NCBI GenBank assembly: GCA_026914155.1
Contig: JAPPGH010000022.1
Location: 1 to 64,000, forward strand
Reading direction: 5' to 3'
Origin: Candidatus Palauibacter rhopaloidicola
Lineage (GTDB): Bacteria > Gemmatimonadota > Gemmatimonadetes > Palauibacterales > Palauibacteraceae
Length of the DNA stretch: 64,000 bases
Both the position numbers and the translations under genes were made by a program. The notes below the pieces were generated by a model. It did no database searches and was not told where the DNA came from. It saw only the letters and a program-made list of their open reading frames with translations. This document shows, one piece after another, positions 44,336 through 52,953 of this stretch (its first letter is position 1; every line of letters begins with the position of its first letter).

Positions 44336-46636
44336 CTACCAGATGAAGGTGTGGGAGTACTTGATCATGATGTTTCGCCCCGCCGACCACGGCAGCCTCG
44401 GATCGAACCCGCGGTCCCGTTCGAAGTTGAACCCTTCATTATACACAATCCAGAGGTCCGTGCCTTCCCTGAAGTGATAGCGGAAGCGCGCGTTGACGCT
44501 CGTCCGCTCGTCGAGGTTGTTGTACTGCGCGAAGGCGCTGAACGAGATGTGGGTGTTGAAGGCGAAGTTCAGCCGCAGCCGGCCCAGGTGCGTCGTCGTC
44601 GCCTCGCTCCGGTCGGGGAACTCGAGCCGGTTCACCTCGTAGCCGCCGACGACCTCCAGGTAGCGGGAGACGGTCCACGTGGGGTTGAAGATGAGACCCA
44701 CGCGCCGCCCATCGTAGAAGCTCCCCGCCGTCGTCCGGATGTCGCCGCGGAAGATGGTGCTGCGCGGCAGCGACCAGTCGATCCCGGCCTCCGTGAACCG
44801 GTATTCCCCCGGCTCAATGGACACCGCTGCGGCCGAGAAGGGCCTCTGGATATCCTCGATCTGGCTGTTTGCGTAGGCCGTGATCATCGCGGTCGACTTG
44901 AATTCGAGCCGCACCTCGGGACGGATCGAGCGCGATTCGAGGGTGAGGTCGACGTTGCGCTGGTAGTTCTCGCCCACCATCGCCAGCGTGATCGCGTTCA
45001 GCGTCGCGTCGGCCCCGCGGAGCCAGGTATGGGCCAACTCTCCGCCGAACAGCGTGAAGTCGTTTCGCAGTTGAAACCCGAGGCGCGGCAGGTAGTCGGG
45101 GCCCACCCGCCGGTAGAAGAGGTTGTAGGAGACGCCGCGGTCCGTCCGCCGCTCCCAGCGCGCCCGAACGAGGCTCGCGTCGAGCACGTTGCGCTCCCTG
45201 ACCACCTCGTCCTGGGTCTGCGCCCATGTGACCGTCAGGTACTCGTCCCCGAACAGCCGCAGTTGCGAGTCCAGGCCGTAGGCGACGTTGTTCCGGCCGT
45301 TGGAGCCGTAGCGGGTCGTGAGGATCCCCCCGATGAACGAATACGGATTGAGCACCTGCTGCTTGAGGCGCATGACGCCCACGTTCTCGCCCGACCGCCC
45401 CGCGGCCGGCGCCGTCTGCATGTTGAGGATCCCGAAGTCCAGGCCGGCGAGCCGGCCGACCAGCCGCGCGCCCCCGTAGATGCGGATGAGTTCGCCCCCT
45501 TCGAGCCCGATGCGGCGGCTGAAGAACACGCGGTCGGTGAACCCTCCCGTCCCGAAATCGAAGGTCGAGGAGCGTTCCTGGAAGAACTGCCGTTTCTCGG
45601 GGAAGAAGAGCGAGAAGCGGGTCAGGTTCACCTGCTGGTCGTCCGCCTCCACCTGCGCGAAATCGGTGTTGACCGTGAGGTCGATGGCGAGGTTCGACGA
45701 GGGAGAGTACTTGAGATCGACGCCCGGCTCCGCCACCTGGTCCCGCTCGGTTCCCCAGAAGGAGGCGGCGTCCGACGGTTCCCTGAGGACCGGGGTCCGG
45801 CTCAGGCCTCCGAGCACGTACGGGGTCACGTAGGCCGGCGTCGTGGGCCGCACGCCACGCAGCGTCATGCGCTGGCCCTGCGAAGGCTTGAGGAAGCCCC
45901 CCTGCCCCCATTCGCGGCCGATGAACGGGAAGACGTGGCGCTCGTTCTTCCGGGCGATGAAGCGGTAGACGATGATCCCCATCGTCACTTCGTCCCCCTG
46001 CGCCTGGAAGCCCAGCGTGGAGAACGGAACCCGGTATTCCGCGAACCAGCCCTCGGCGTTTCGCGAGGTGACGACCTGCCAGTGGGCGTTCCAGTCCACG
46101 TTGAACGGCATCACGTCGCCCGTGAAGTCGCCGTCGTTGGAGAGCGAGCGATCCTGGCGGACGCCGGCGGGCGTGGTCCCGAGCCAGACGCCGGTCTCGT
46201 AGTCGTTGTAGCTGTCGATCACGAACGAGAGGAGATCGTCCCCGCTGAACGCATCCCGGAGGTAGGTGTTCGCCCGGATGCCCTCGGGGTTCGAGTCGTA
46301 CATCCGGCCGGAGAGGTACAGGTACTCGTCGTCGTGGGCGATCCGGACCTCGGTCCGCTCCGTCATCTCGCCCCCGTGGTCCGGAGCCCACATGAACATC
46401 GGGAGCGGCTCGATCGCATCCCAGGCCGGCTCGTTGACGACGCCGTCAATGTCGATCTCGCCCGCGAGTCGGGGGATGGGAACCGGAACGGGCGAGCGGA
46501 GCTCCGCGGCGTCGATCGGGTCCGAGCCCCCGGCCTGCGCGGAGAGCCCGGGCGCCGCGAGCAAACAGACCGGCACAATCCACGCGCACGAAGTCGCGAG
46601 TCGCCGACATCGACGGCCGATATGGGTCAACGGCAT
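44336..46636 (-). CDS. DUF5916 outer-membrane protein (copy 2)
   Basis: About 766 aa, same layout as its neighbours: signal peptide (ending PGLSAQ), CBM9-like domain (IDGVVNEPAWDAIEPLP), then the DUF5916 barrel ending KYSHTFIW. It is visibly closer to copy 3 than to copy 1 (for example shared YEVNRLEFPDR/YEVNRIEFPDR, GFDPRLPWSAGRNIM). ATG 46636 is chosen because it starts the signal peptide; an in-frame TTG at 46708 adds 24 non-conserved residues. Co-transcription with copies 1 and 3 is likely. Confidence 0.85.
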   Translation of the reverse strand: MPLTHIGRRCRRLATSCAWIVPVCLLAAPGLSAQAGGSDPIDAAELRSPVPVPIPRLAGEIDIDGVVNEPAWDAIEPLPMFMWAPDHGGEMTERTEVRIAHDDEYLYLSGRMYDSNPEGIRANTYLRDAFSGDDLLSFVIDSYNDYETGVWLGTTPAGVRQDRSLSNDGDFTGDVMPFNVDWNAHWQVVTSRNAEGWFAEYRVPFSTLGFQAQGDEVTMGIIVYRFIARKNERHVFPFIGREWGQGGFLKPSQGQRMTLRGVRPTTPAYVTPYVLGGLSRTPVLREPSDAASFWGTERDQVAEPGVDLKYSPSSNLAIDLTVNTDFAQVEADDQQVNLTRFSLFFPEKRQFFQERSSTFDFGTGGFTDRVFFSRRIGLEGGELIRIYGGARLVGRLAGLDFGILNMQTAPAAGRSGENVGVMRLKQQVLNPYSFIGGILTTRYGSNGRNNVAYGLDSQLRLFGDEYLTVTWAQTQDEVVRERNVLDASLVRARWERRTDRGVSYNLFYRRVGPDYLPRLGFQLRNDFTLFGGELAHTWLRGADATLNAITLAMVGENYQRNVDLTLESRSIRPEVRLEFKSTAMITAYANSQIEDIQRPFSAAAVSIEPGEYRFTEAGIDWSLPRSTIFRGDIRTTAGSFYDGRRVGLIFNPTWTVSRYLEVVGGYEVNRLEFPDRSEATTTHLGRLRLNFAFNTHISFSAFAQYNNLDERTSVNARFRYHFREGTDLWIVYNEGFNFERDRGFDPRLPWSAGRNIMIKYSHTFIW

Positions 46637-46760
46637 GTCCCCAGGGTCGGGGTGGCACCGGGAAGGTCTGCTCGCCGAAAGAACACCCCGGCGAGCCCGA
46701 GGGTTCAATCCCGGCGGCGGAGGGCGCGCCGCCAGCCGAGGAGCCGGCCCCGGCCCCGGG
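46637..46760 (-). other. Spacer between DUF5916 copies 3 and 2 with stem-loops
   Basis: A 124-nt gap. GCTCGCC (46670-46676) pairs perfectly with GGCGAGC (46690-46696) across a 13-nt loop, and a GGCGGC/GCCGCC pair lies near 46711-46731. No T-tract follows on the minus strand. The stems may tune relative expression of the tandem genes. Confidence 0.4.
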
Positions 46761-49085
46761 CTACCAGCTGAAGGTGTGCGAGTACTTGACCATGATGTTC
46801 CGTCCGGCCGACCACGGCAGTCTCGGATCGAATCCCCGTTCGCGGTCGAAGTTCAGCCCTTCGTTGTACACGATCCAGAGATCCGTTCCCTCGCGGAAGT
46901 GGTAACGGAAGCGGGCGTTGATGCTCATGCGCTCGTCGAGGTTGTTGTACTGCGCGAACGTGCTGAACGAGACCTGCGGATTGAGAGCGAAGGCGAGCCG
47001 CACCCGGCCGAGTTGCGTGGTCGCCGCCTCCCCCCGGTCCGGAAACTCGATCCGGTTCACCTCGTAGCCGCCGCCGATCTCCAGGTAGCGGGACACGCTC
47101 CACATCGGGTTGAAGATGAGGCCCGCGCGCCGGCCATCGTAGAAGCTCCCCACCGTGGTCTTGATGTCGCCCCGGAAGATCGCGGTGCGCGGCAGCATCC
47201 AGTCGATGCCCACTTCCCGGAACCAGTACTCGCCCGGCGGGATCGAGAGGCCGGTGATGCGGAACGGCGTCCGGATGTCCTCGAACTGCGTGTTCAAATA
47301 GGCCGCGATGCGCGACCCCGACTTGAAGGCGAGTTCCAGTTCGGGGCGGATCGATTGCGACTCCGGCGTGACGTCGGCGTTGCGGTAGTAGCTCTCCCCC
47401 ATCACCGACAGCGTGACGGTGTTCAGCGAAGCGCTCGGACCCTGAAGCCAGGTGTGGCCGACCTCGCCGCCGAAGAGCGTGAAGTCCCTCCGCAACTGGA
47501 AGCCGAGCCGCGGCGTGTAGTCGGGCCCCACGCGCCGGTAGTAGAGGTTGTACGACACGCCGCGGTCCGTTCTCCGCTCCCACCGGACCCGGAACAGGCC
47601 CGCGTCGAGCGGATTCCGCTCGTTCACCGCCTCGTCGAACGTCTGCGCCCACGTCAGCGTCACCCACTCGTTGCCGAGAGGGCGAATCTGCGTATCCACG
47701 CCGTAGGCGACGTTGTCCTGGCCGTTCCCCCCCAGCCGCGTCGCGACGATTCCGCCCACGAACGAGTACGGATTGAGCACCTGCTGCTTCACGCGCATCA
47801 CGCCGACGTTTTCTCCCGAGCGCCCGCCAACCGGAGCGGTCTGCATGTTCAGGAGCCCGTAGTCGAGGCCTCCCATGCGGCCGACGACCCGCGCCCCCCC
47901 GTAAATCCGTACGAGTTCCCCGCCCTCCAGACCGACCCTTCGGCTGAAGAACACCCGGTCGGTGAAGCCGCCGGTCCCGAAGTCGAAGGTCGAGGACCGC
48001 TCCTGGAAGAACTGGCGTTTCTCCGGGAAGAAGAGGGAGAACCGGGTGAGGTTGACCTGCTGCTCGTCCGCCTCCACCTGGGCGAAATCGGTGTTGACGG
48101 TGAGGTCGATGGCGAGGTTGGACGACGGGGAATACTTGAGGTCGACGCCCGGTTCCGTCGTCCGGTCCTGTTCCGCCGCCCAGTAGGCGGCCGCGTCCGC
48201 CGGCTCTCGCAGCACCGGCGTCCGGCTGAGGCCGCCGAGCGCGTAGGGCGTCACGTAGATCGGCGCCGTGGGCCGAACTTCGCGCAGCGTCACCCGCTGC
48301 GTCTGCGACGGCTTCATGAAGGCGAGCCGGCCCCATTCCCGCGCGATCGGCGGGTACACCTGGCGTTCGTTCTTCCGGCCGATGTAGCGATAGATGGTGA
48401 TCCCCATCGTCACTTCGTCGCCCTCCGCCTGGAATCCCAGCGTCGAGAATGGGATCCGAAACTCCGCGAACCACCCTTCCCCGTTGCGGGTCGTGCGCAC
48501 ATCCCAGTGCGCGTTCCAGTCCTCGTTGAAGGGTGGGAGGTCGCCGCTGAACTCGGCATCGTTGGAGATCGAGCGGTCCTGCCGGACCCCGGCCGGGGTC
48601 GTGCCGAACCAGAGCGCGGTTTCGTAGTCGTTGTAGCTGTCGATCACGAACGAAAACAGGTCATCGCCGCTGTAACTGTCGCGATAGAAGGTGTTTACGC
48701 GGATGCCTTCCGGGTTCGAATCGTACATCCGCCCGGAGACGTAGAGGTACCGGTCATCGTGCGCGAGGCGGATCTCCGTCCGCTCCGTCTGCTCCCCGCC
48801 GTGGGTCGGCGACATGATGAAGAGCGGGAGCGGATCGATCGTCTCCCACACGGGCTCGTTCACGACCCCGTCCACCTCGATCGTCTCGGAGATGCGGGTG
48901 ATGGGCACCGGTGCGGCGGGCCGGAGCGCAGCGATGTCCATCTCACCCGCGGCGTTGGCCTGGGCCGCGAGCCCCGAGGCCGTCCACGCGGCCGCCACCG
49001 CGCCGGCGAACAGGGCCCCCGCGAGCCGGTCGCCGCGCACGGACAGCCGTCTCGGCACGCGCAGGGGCGTCGCGCGGCTTCTCAT
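46761..49085 (-). CDS. DUF5916 outer-membrane protein (copy 3)
   Basis: About 774 aa: signal peptide (ending ASGLAAQ), CBM9-like domain (VDGVVNEPVWETIDPLPL; DRYLYVSGRMYDSNPEG), then the DUF5916 barrel (YSPSSNLAIDLTVNTDFAQV and on) with C-terminal KYSHTFSW. ATG 49085 lies 19 nt after the potassium-channel stop; an upstream TTG at 49148 would overlap that gene by 44 nt and is rejected. First of the three tandem copies in transcription order. Confidence 0.87.
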   Translation of the reverse strand: MRSRATPLRVPRRLSVRGDRLAGALFAGAVAAAWTASGLAAQANAAGEMDIAALRPAAPVPITRISETIEVDGVVNEPVWETIDPLPLFIMSPTHGGEQTERTEIRLAHDDRYLYVSGRMYDSNPEGIRVNTFYRDSYSGDDLFSFVIDSYNDYETALWFGTTPAGVRQDRSISNDAEFSGDLPPFNEDWNAHWDVRTTRNGEGWFAEFRIPFSTLGFQAEGDEVTMGITIYRYIGRKNERQVYPPIAREWGRLAFMKPSQTQRVTLREVRPTAPIYVTPYALGGLSRTPVLREPADAAAYWAAEQDRTTEPGVDLKYSPSSNLAIDLTVNTDFAQVEADEQQVNLTRFSLFFPEKRQFFQERSSTFDFGTGGFTDRVFFSRRVGLEGGELVRIYGGARVVGRMGGLDYGLLNMQTAPVGGRSGENVGVMRVKQQVLNPYSFVGGIVATRLGGNGQDNVAYGVDTQIRPLGNEWVTLTWAQTFDEAVNERNPLDAGLFRVRWERRTDRGVSYNLYYRRVGPDYTPRLGFQLRRDFTLFGGEVGHTWLQGPSASLNTVTLSVMGESYYRNADVTPESQSIRPELELAFKSGSRIAAYLNTQFEDIRTPFRITGLSIPPGEYWFREVGIDWMLPRTAIFRGDIKTTVGSFYDGRRAGLIFNPMWSVSRYLEIGGGYEVNRIEFPDRGEAATTQLGRVRLAFALNPQVSFSTFAQYNNLDERMSINARFRYHFREGTDLWIVYNEGLNFDRERGFDPRLPWSAGRNIMVKYSHTFSW

Positions 49086-49104
49086 CGGTCCCGCCGCGGT
49101 CGGA

Positions 49105-50013
49105 TCATTCGAGCAGTTCGGTACCGCAGTGCTTGCAGTGGGTAGCATCCGGGTCGTGGCCGGACGAGGCGCAGCGCAGGCACACCCGCTCCATGGCGGC
49201 CCGCAGTCTCGCTTCGCGGCCGCCCGTGATCTCGGCCGTCACGATGCCCGTCGGGACGGCGATCACGCCGTACCCCAGGATCATGAGGAGCGCGGCGAGC
49301 ATCTGCCCCGCCGTCGTCTGCGGCGTGATGTCGCCGAACCCCACCGTCGTCACGGTGACGATGGCCCAGTAGACGCCGCGGGGGATGCTGCTGAAGCCCG
49401 CCTCCGCTCCCTCGATCACGTACATCGCGGCGCCCACGACCGTCACCACGACGAGCACCGCGACGATGAACACGGCGACCTTGTAGGCGCTCGAGCGCAG
49501 CGCGCTGATCAGGAGACGCTCTCCCCCCACGAACTGGGCGAGCTTCAGGACCCTGAACACCCGCAGCACCCGCAGCAGGCGGATGACGGCGAGCGCCTGT
49601 CCTCCCGGGATCAGCAGCCCCACGAAGTTGGGCAGGACGGCGAGCAGATCGACGATCCCGAAGAAGGAACGGGCGTATTGGCCGGCTCGCTCCGCGGAGA
49701 TGAGGCGGAATATGTACTCGACCGTGAACAGAATCGTGAACACCCATTCGAGCGTCCACAGCGCGCCTCGAGCGCGAAGGTTGAAATCCTGCACGCTCTC
49801 CAGCATCACGACGACGACGCTGGCGAGGATGACGCCGATCAGGATGAGGTCGAAGAGGCGGCCGGCGCGGGTGAGGTTACCGAAGATGATGCGGTGGGCC
49901 TCGCACCTCCACCGCGGCCGCTTCGAGAAGACCGGATGGTTCTCATAGTCGATCGCCGGACGCGGGGGGTCCCGCCGGGACGGGAAGTACGACATGGTCC
50001 GGTTCCTGGCCAT
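49105..50013 (-). CDS. Voltage-gated potassium channel with C-terminal zinc ribbon
   Basis: A 302-aa six-helix channel. The voltage sensor S4 reads VIRLLRVLRVFRVLKLAQF with an arginine every third residue; the selectivity filter is TVGFGD in VTVTTVGFGDITP. After S6 and PTGIVTAEI the protein ends in a Cys4 zinc-ribbon-like motif (CLRC and CKHC, about 279-297). It would pass K+ across the inner membrane. ATG 50013 overlaps the GT2 stop by 1 nt (TGATG). Its place between a glycosyltransferase and outer-membrane barrels has no obvious reason. Confidence 0.92.
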   Translation of the reverse strand: MARNRTMSYFPSRRDPPRPAIDYENHPVFSKRPRWRCEAHRIIFGNLTRAGRLFDLILIGVILASVVVVMLESVQDFNLRARGALWTLEWVFTILFTVEYIFRLISAERAGQYARSFFGIVDLLAVLPNFVGLLIPGGQALAVIRLLRVLRVFRVLKLAQFVGGERLLISALRSSAYKVAVFIVAVLVVVTVVGAAMYVIEGAEAGFSSIPRGVYWAIVTVTTVGFGDITPQTTAGQMLAALLMILGYGVIAVPTGIVTAEITGGREARLRAAMERVCLRCASSGHDPDATHCKHCGTELLE

Positions 50014-50804
50014 CACAGCCTCCCGATCAGGGACCGCAGCCGCAGCGCCCACACCCGCCACACCGCTTCGCGCACGATCGCCCCCGACATCTTGCTCTGC
50101 CCGAGGCGACGGTCGGTGAACACGATGGGGACTTCCCCGACCCGGAACCCCTTCTTCCACGCGCGGAAGTTCATCTCAATCTGGAACGTGTACCCGGTAG
50201 ATCCCACGCGGTCGAGGTCGATCGACTCCAGTACGCGCCGCGTGAAGCACTTGAAGCCGCTCGTGGAGTCGGCGAGGCGCAGTCCCGTGGCGATGCGAGC
50301 GTACTTGTTCGCGTAGTAGCTGAGGAGCAGGCGCGACATGGGCCAGTTGATGACGTTCACCCCCGCAGTATAGCGGGATCCGACGACGACATCGAAGCGG
50401 CCGGTCGCGGCGATCATGTCGGAAATATAGCGCGCGTCGTGCGATCCGTCGGCGTCCATCTCGAAGATCCACTCGAAATCCCGTTCGAGCGCCCAGCGGA
50501 AGCCGGCGATGTAGGCAGTGCCGAGCCCGAGCTTCCCTTCCCTGTGCAGGACGTTCACGCGCGGATCCGCCGCGGCGAGCGAGTCGACGAGGGCGCCGGT
50601 TCCGTCGGGCGATGCGTCGTCGACGACGAGGACCGAGAGCCGGCCGTCCTGCGCCAGCACGCCCTCGACGATCCCGGCGATGGAATCGATCTCGTTGTAC
50701 GTAGGCAGGATGACGAGGCCCCGCTCGCCGCCCTCGGAAACCGCGGCAGCGACGGGGTCGTCTTCGGGGTCCGGAGACGCCGTGAAGGAGGTGTCGGGGT
50801 TCAT
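50013..50804 (-). CDS. GT2 glycosyltransferase, polyprenol-phosphate mannose synthase-like
   Basis: A 263-aa GT-A enzyme without C-terminal membrane helices. LVILPTYNEIDSIAGIVEGV, VVDDASPDGTG and the DxD-type MDADGSHD are seen, followed by VGSRYTAGV and SGFKCFTRRVLE, all typical of soluble Dpm1/Ppm1-type enzymes. It likely charges polyprenyl phosphate with a sugar (mannose by analogy) for use by membrane GT39-type transferases such as the one at 58775-60301. A TAAATT (-10-like) lies at 50812-50817 on its upstream side. Confidence 0.87.
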   Translation of the reverse strand: MNPDTSFTASPDPEDDPVAAAVSEGGERGLVILPTYNEIDSIAGIVEGVLAQDGRLSVLVVDDASPDGTGALVDSLAAADPRVNVLHREGKLGLGTAYIAGFRWALERDFEWIFEMDADGSHDARYISDMIAATGRFDVVVGSRYTAGVNVINWPMSRLLLSYYANKYARIATGLRLADSTSGFKCFTRRVLESIDLDRVGSTGYTFQIEMNFRAWKKGFRVGEVPIVFTDRRLGQSKMSGAIVREAVWRVWALRLRSLIGRL

Positions 50805-50904
50805 GGCGCGCCGAATTTAGCGCCCGAGGGACCGCTCCCGCATCCGTGCGCCGTCCGTGCGGCCGATGTTTACGGTTTGCGCCGTCCGCGTCGCGACCGT
50901 GGGT
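50805..50904 (-). other. Intergenic gap between LamG lipoprotein and GT2 gene
   Basis: 100 nt. It would carry the terminator of the lipoprotein gene and the promoter of the GT2 operon. Only a TAAATT -10-like hexamer (50812-50817, minus strand) is visible; no matching -35 or clear terminator stem with T-tract was found. Confidence 0.3.
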
Positions 50905-51957
50905 TCAGGGATTGCAGGGACCGAACGTGGTGCTATCGAATACCGACCGTATCTCTCCCTCGTCGAGGGCCCGCCCGAAGAACATCACTTCGTCGATCGC
51001 TCCGGTGAACTCCAGGTCGAGTTCCTCGTCCGCGAACCCCTCCTCGCTCCGCGCTCCGATCCCGACGAACACGTCGTTCACGTGGATGCTCCCGACGTCG
51101 CTGGTCCCCTGCCGGACCGCGTTGACGTAGAAGGCGAGCCGGTCGCCGTCCCAGGTCATGGCGAGGTGCGTCCACTCGCCGGCGACGAGACGCGGCCCGT
51201 AGACTCGCACGTCCTGCTCGCTTCCATCCCTGATGAACGTTCTCCACCTGCCGTTGTGGTTGTCCAGCTCCCACGACTCCTTCCAGGGGTGTCCCTTTCC
51301 GATGACGGTCCCGCTGCCGCTGGCCTCGCCCGGTCCCGGTTTGGCCCAGGCCATGACCGAGAACGGACCTTTCGGGTTCAGGGTGGGAGCATCCGGTACG
51401 CGCGCGATCGCATCCACGCCATCGAAGGAGAAGGCTGTCCCGGCGCCGGGAACGCCCTCGGCGTAACCCGCCCCGTTCATGAGCGTCGCGTCCGCGTCGC
51501 CGATGAGATCCGCGCCGGTGCCTTCCCCCGCCCAATGATGAAGGATACCCTCAGGCGCCAGGGCACAGACCGTGAGTTCGAAACTCTGCCGGGCTTCCGC
51601 CCTCTCGCCATCGCGCGCGACCACGGTCCCCGTCGCGACTCCGCGGGACATCCCCTCCATGGTCAACCAGCTCCCCGCTACGGACAGCCCGGCGACACCG
51701 GGATTCGACGATGTCGCCTCGTACGCCAGGGTCTCCCCATCCGGATCGGCGAAGAACCACGAGAGCTCCAGACCGACGCTGCGACCGACGGGAATGGTCT
51801 GCGCCCAGATCGGGCCACGTACCACGGGAGCCCGGTTTGGCCGGCCTGGATCGACGATCCCGCGCTCAGCCTCCGCGCAACCGAGGCTCAGCACCGCGAC
51901 CGCGGCGGCCAGTACCGCTAACGGGGCCCTCGCAATGACACGGTCGGAGCGGGCCAT
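50905..51957 (-). CDS. Lipoprotein with LamG/concanavalin-like domain
   Basis: About 350 aa. A lipoprotein signal peptide with lipobox LSLGC (cysteine about residue 29) is followed by an Ig-like/cadherin-type segment (PVGRSVGLELSWFFADPDGETLAYE, split here at the DPDG turn) and a C-terminal LamG-type jelly roll (about 170-345; FDGVDAIARVPD, SVMAWAKPG, HLAMTWDGDRLAFYVN, GAIDEVMFFGRAL). LamG_3 domains often bind sugars or surfaces. ATG 51957 starts the signal peptide and is preceded by GAGGAGGAT. Probably a surface-exposed adhesin or glycan binder. Confidence 0.88.
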   Translation of the reverse strand: MARSDRVIARAPLAVLAAAVAVLSLGCAEAERGIVDPGRPNRAPVVRGPIWAQTIPVGRSVGLELSWFFADPDGETLAYEATSSNPGVAGLSVAGSWLTMEGMSRGVATGTVVARDGERAEARQSFELTVCALAPEGILHHWAGEGTGADLIGDADATLMNGAGYAEGVPGAGTAFSFDGVDAIARVPDAPTLNPKGPFSVMAWAKPGPGEASGSGTVIGKGHPWKESWELDNHNGRWRTFIRDGSEQDVRVYGPRLVAGEWTHLAMTWDGDRLAFYVNAVRQGTSDVGSIHVNDVFVGIGARSEEGFADEELDLEFTGAIDEVMFFGRALDEGEIRSVFDSTTFGPCNP

Positions 51958-51974
51958 GGCATCCTCCTCGGCAT

Positions 51975-52045
51975 TTGGCAGCCTGTCGATGGCGGCGTAG
52001 CTTTCCGGTTCGTATCCCCAAACCGGTATCAGGTTCCTTGCCCGC
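51975..52045 (-). promoter_or_regulatory. Structured 5' leader of the LamG lipoprotein (possible riboswitch)
   Basis: On the minus strand: GGGCAAGG (52043-52036), then a perfect 6-bp hairpin CCGGTT (52026-52021) / AACCGG (52010-52005), then AAAGCTACG (52004-51996) and CAGGCTGCC (51985-51977). The order GGCA...AACC...AAAGC...TGCC recalls the c-di-GMP-I (GEMM) fold, but the invariant GGGACGC block is missing, so the match is only partial. It ends about 20 nt before the start codon, a position suited to control of translation. Confidence 0.35.
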
Positions 52046-52170
52046 AACTCGGCCGGCGGTCCGGGCCGCGGCGCCAGTCCAGGCCGTGGCGGCAGTCCAG
52101 GCGAACCCGCCGGGTCCGCCGTCCCCTCGCATCTCCGGCGCGCGGCAGCTATGCGAGAAAGGATCGTCAG

Positions 52171-52953
52171 TTGGCATCCCCGCTCCGCAAATCGTCCCCT
52201 GAGACTGGACGGCCCGAGGGCGACGTGCGCCGGGCGGGACTGCTCGCTTCGTTCGTCCGGGCCGTTCACCGCCGGCTGCCCGGCCTCGTGGGCGGGGCCA
52301 GACGCATCGTGTACCGGACCCCGCTGCTACGGAACGTGATGCTGCCGACGTATCCCTACTGGGTGGATCCCGGGGTGCTGGCGGCGATGTTGGGCCTCAT
52401 CGATGTGACGCGACGGACCGGAGGCGCCGTCGTGGAGATCGGCGTCGGCCGCGGAGACAGCTCCGTGTTCATCCTCGAACATCTCATGACGACCCGCGAC
52501 CCGCGGGACCTGGTTCTCGTGGACACCTTCGACGGCTTCACTCCGGAGAGCATCGCGCATGAGACCGGCGAGCGGCGCAAGACGAGGTCGGAGATCTCGG
52601 ACTATTCCTACCTGGACCGCCGCGTGTTCGAGCACGGCCTCATGCGCCTGGGCTATTCGAACTACCGCATCGTCGCGGGCGACTGCGCGAAGGTGGACTG
52701 GGGCGACGTCACGGGTCCGGTCGGCGCGGTCCTGCTGGACGTGGATCTCTACCTTCCCACGCGAGAGGTACTCGAGGCACTCTGGCCCCTCGTCGTCCCC
52801 GGCGGCGGGTTCATCGTCGATGACTGCATCGAACCGAACTGGGCGGACGGCGCCCTCCAGGCGTACACCGAATTCACGGACCGCCATGGCCTGCCGTTCA
52901 CCAGGGTCGGGCGCAGCGGCGGCCTCATCGTCAAGCCGGCCGACCAGGAATGA
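52171..52953 (+). CDS. TylF/macrocin-O-methyltransferase-like SAM methyltransferase
   Basis: A 260-aa protein. VVEIGVGRGDSSVFILEHL is the SAM-binding turn, LVDTFDGFTPESI and VLLDVDLYLPTREVLE are TylF-family signatures (LDxDxY metal/catalytic region), and GGGFIVDDC follows. Such enzymes O-methylate sugars in glycans or antibiotics; beside wecB and a GT4 gene, a surface polysaccharide is the likely target. TTG 52171 has AAAGGA about 7 nt upstream; no ATG lies at a better place. The stop overlaps wecB (ATGA). Confidence 0.85.
   Translation: MASPLRKSSPETGRPEGDVRRAGLLASFVRAVHRRLPGLVGGARRIVYRTPLLRNVMLPTYPYWVDPGVLAAMLGLIDVTRRTGGAVVEIGVGRGDSSVFILEHLMTTRDPRDLVLVDTFDGFTPESIAHETGERRKTRSEISDYSYLDRRVFEHGLMRLGYSNYRIVAGDCAKVDWGDVTGPVGAVLLDVDLYLPTREVLEALWPLVVPGGGFIVDDCIEPNWADGALQAYTEFTDRHGLPFTRVGRSGGLIVKPADQE

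Noticed and set aside
44066-49145. Very long open frames opposite the DUF5916 genes (about 900 and 960 codons) and similar ones opposite rnr, clpC, lpxB/lpxK, uvrC and the YfhO-like gene.
   Set aside because: They mirror well-supported genes in a GC-rich genome, have Arg/Pro/Ala-biased low-complexity translations and show no family motifs.
42040-50804. A mobile element explaining the tandem DUF5916 genes.
   Set aside because: No transposase, integrase, terminal inverted repeats or target duplications are visible; simple tandem duplication is enough.
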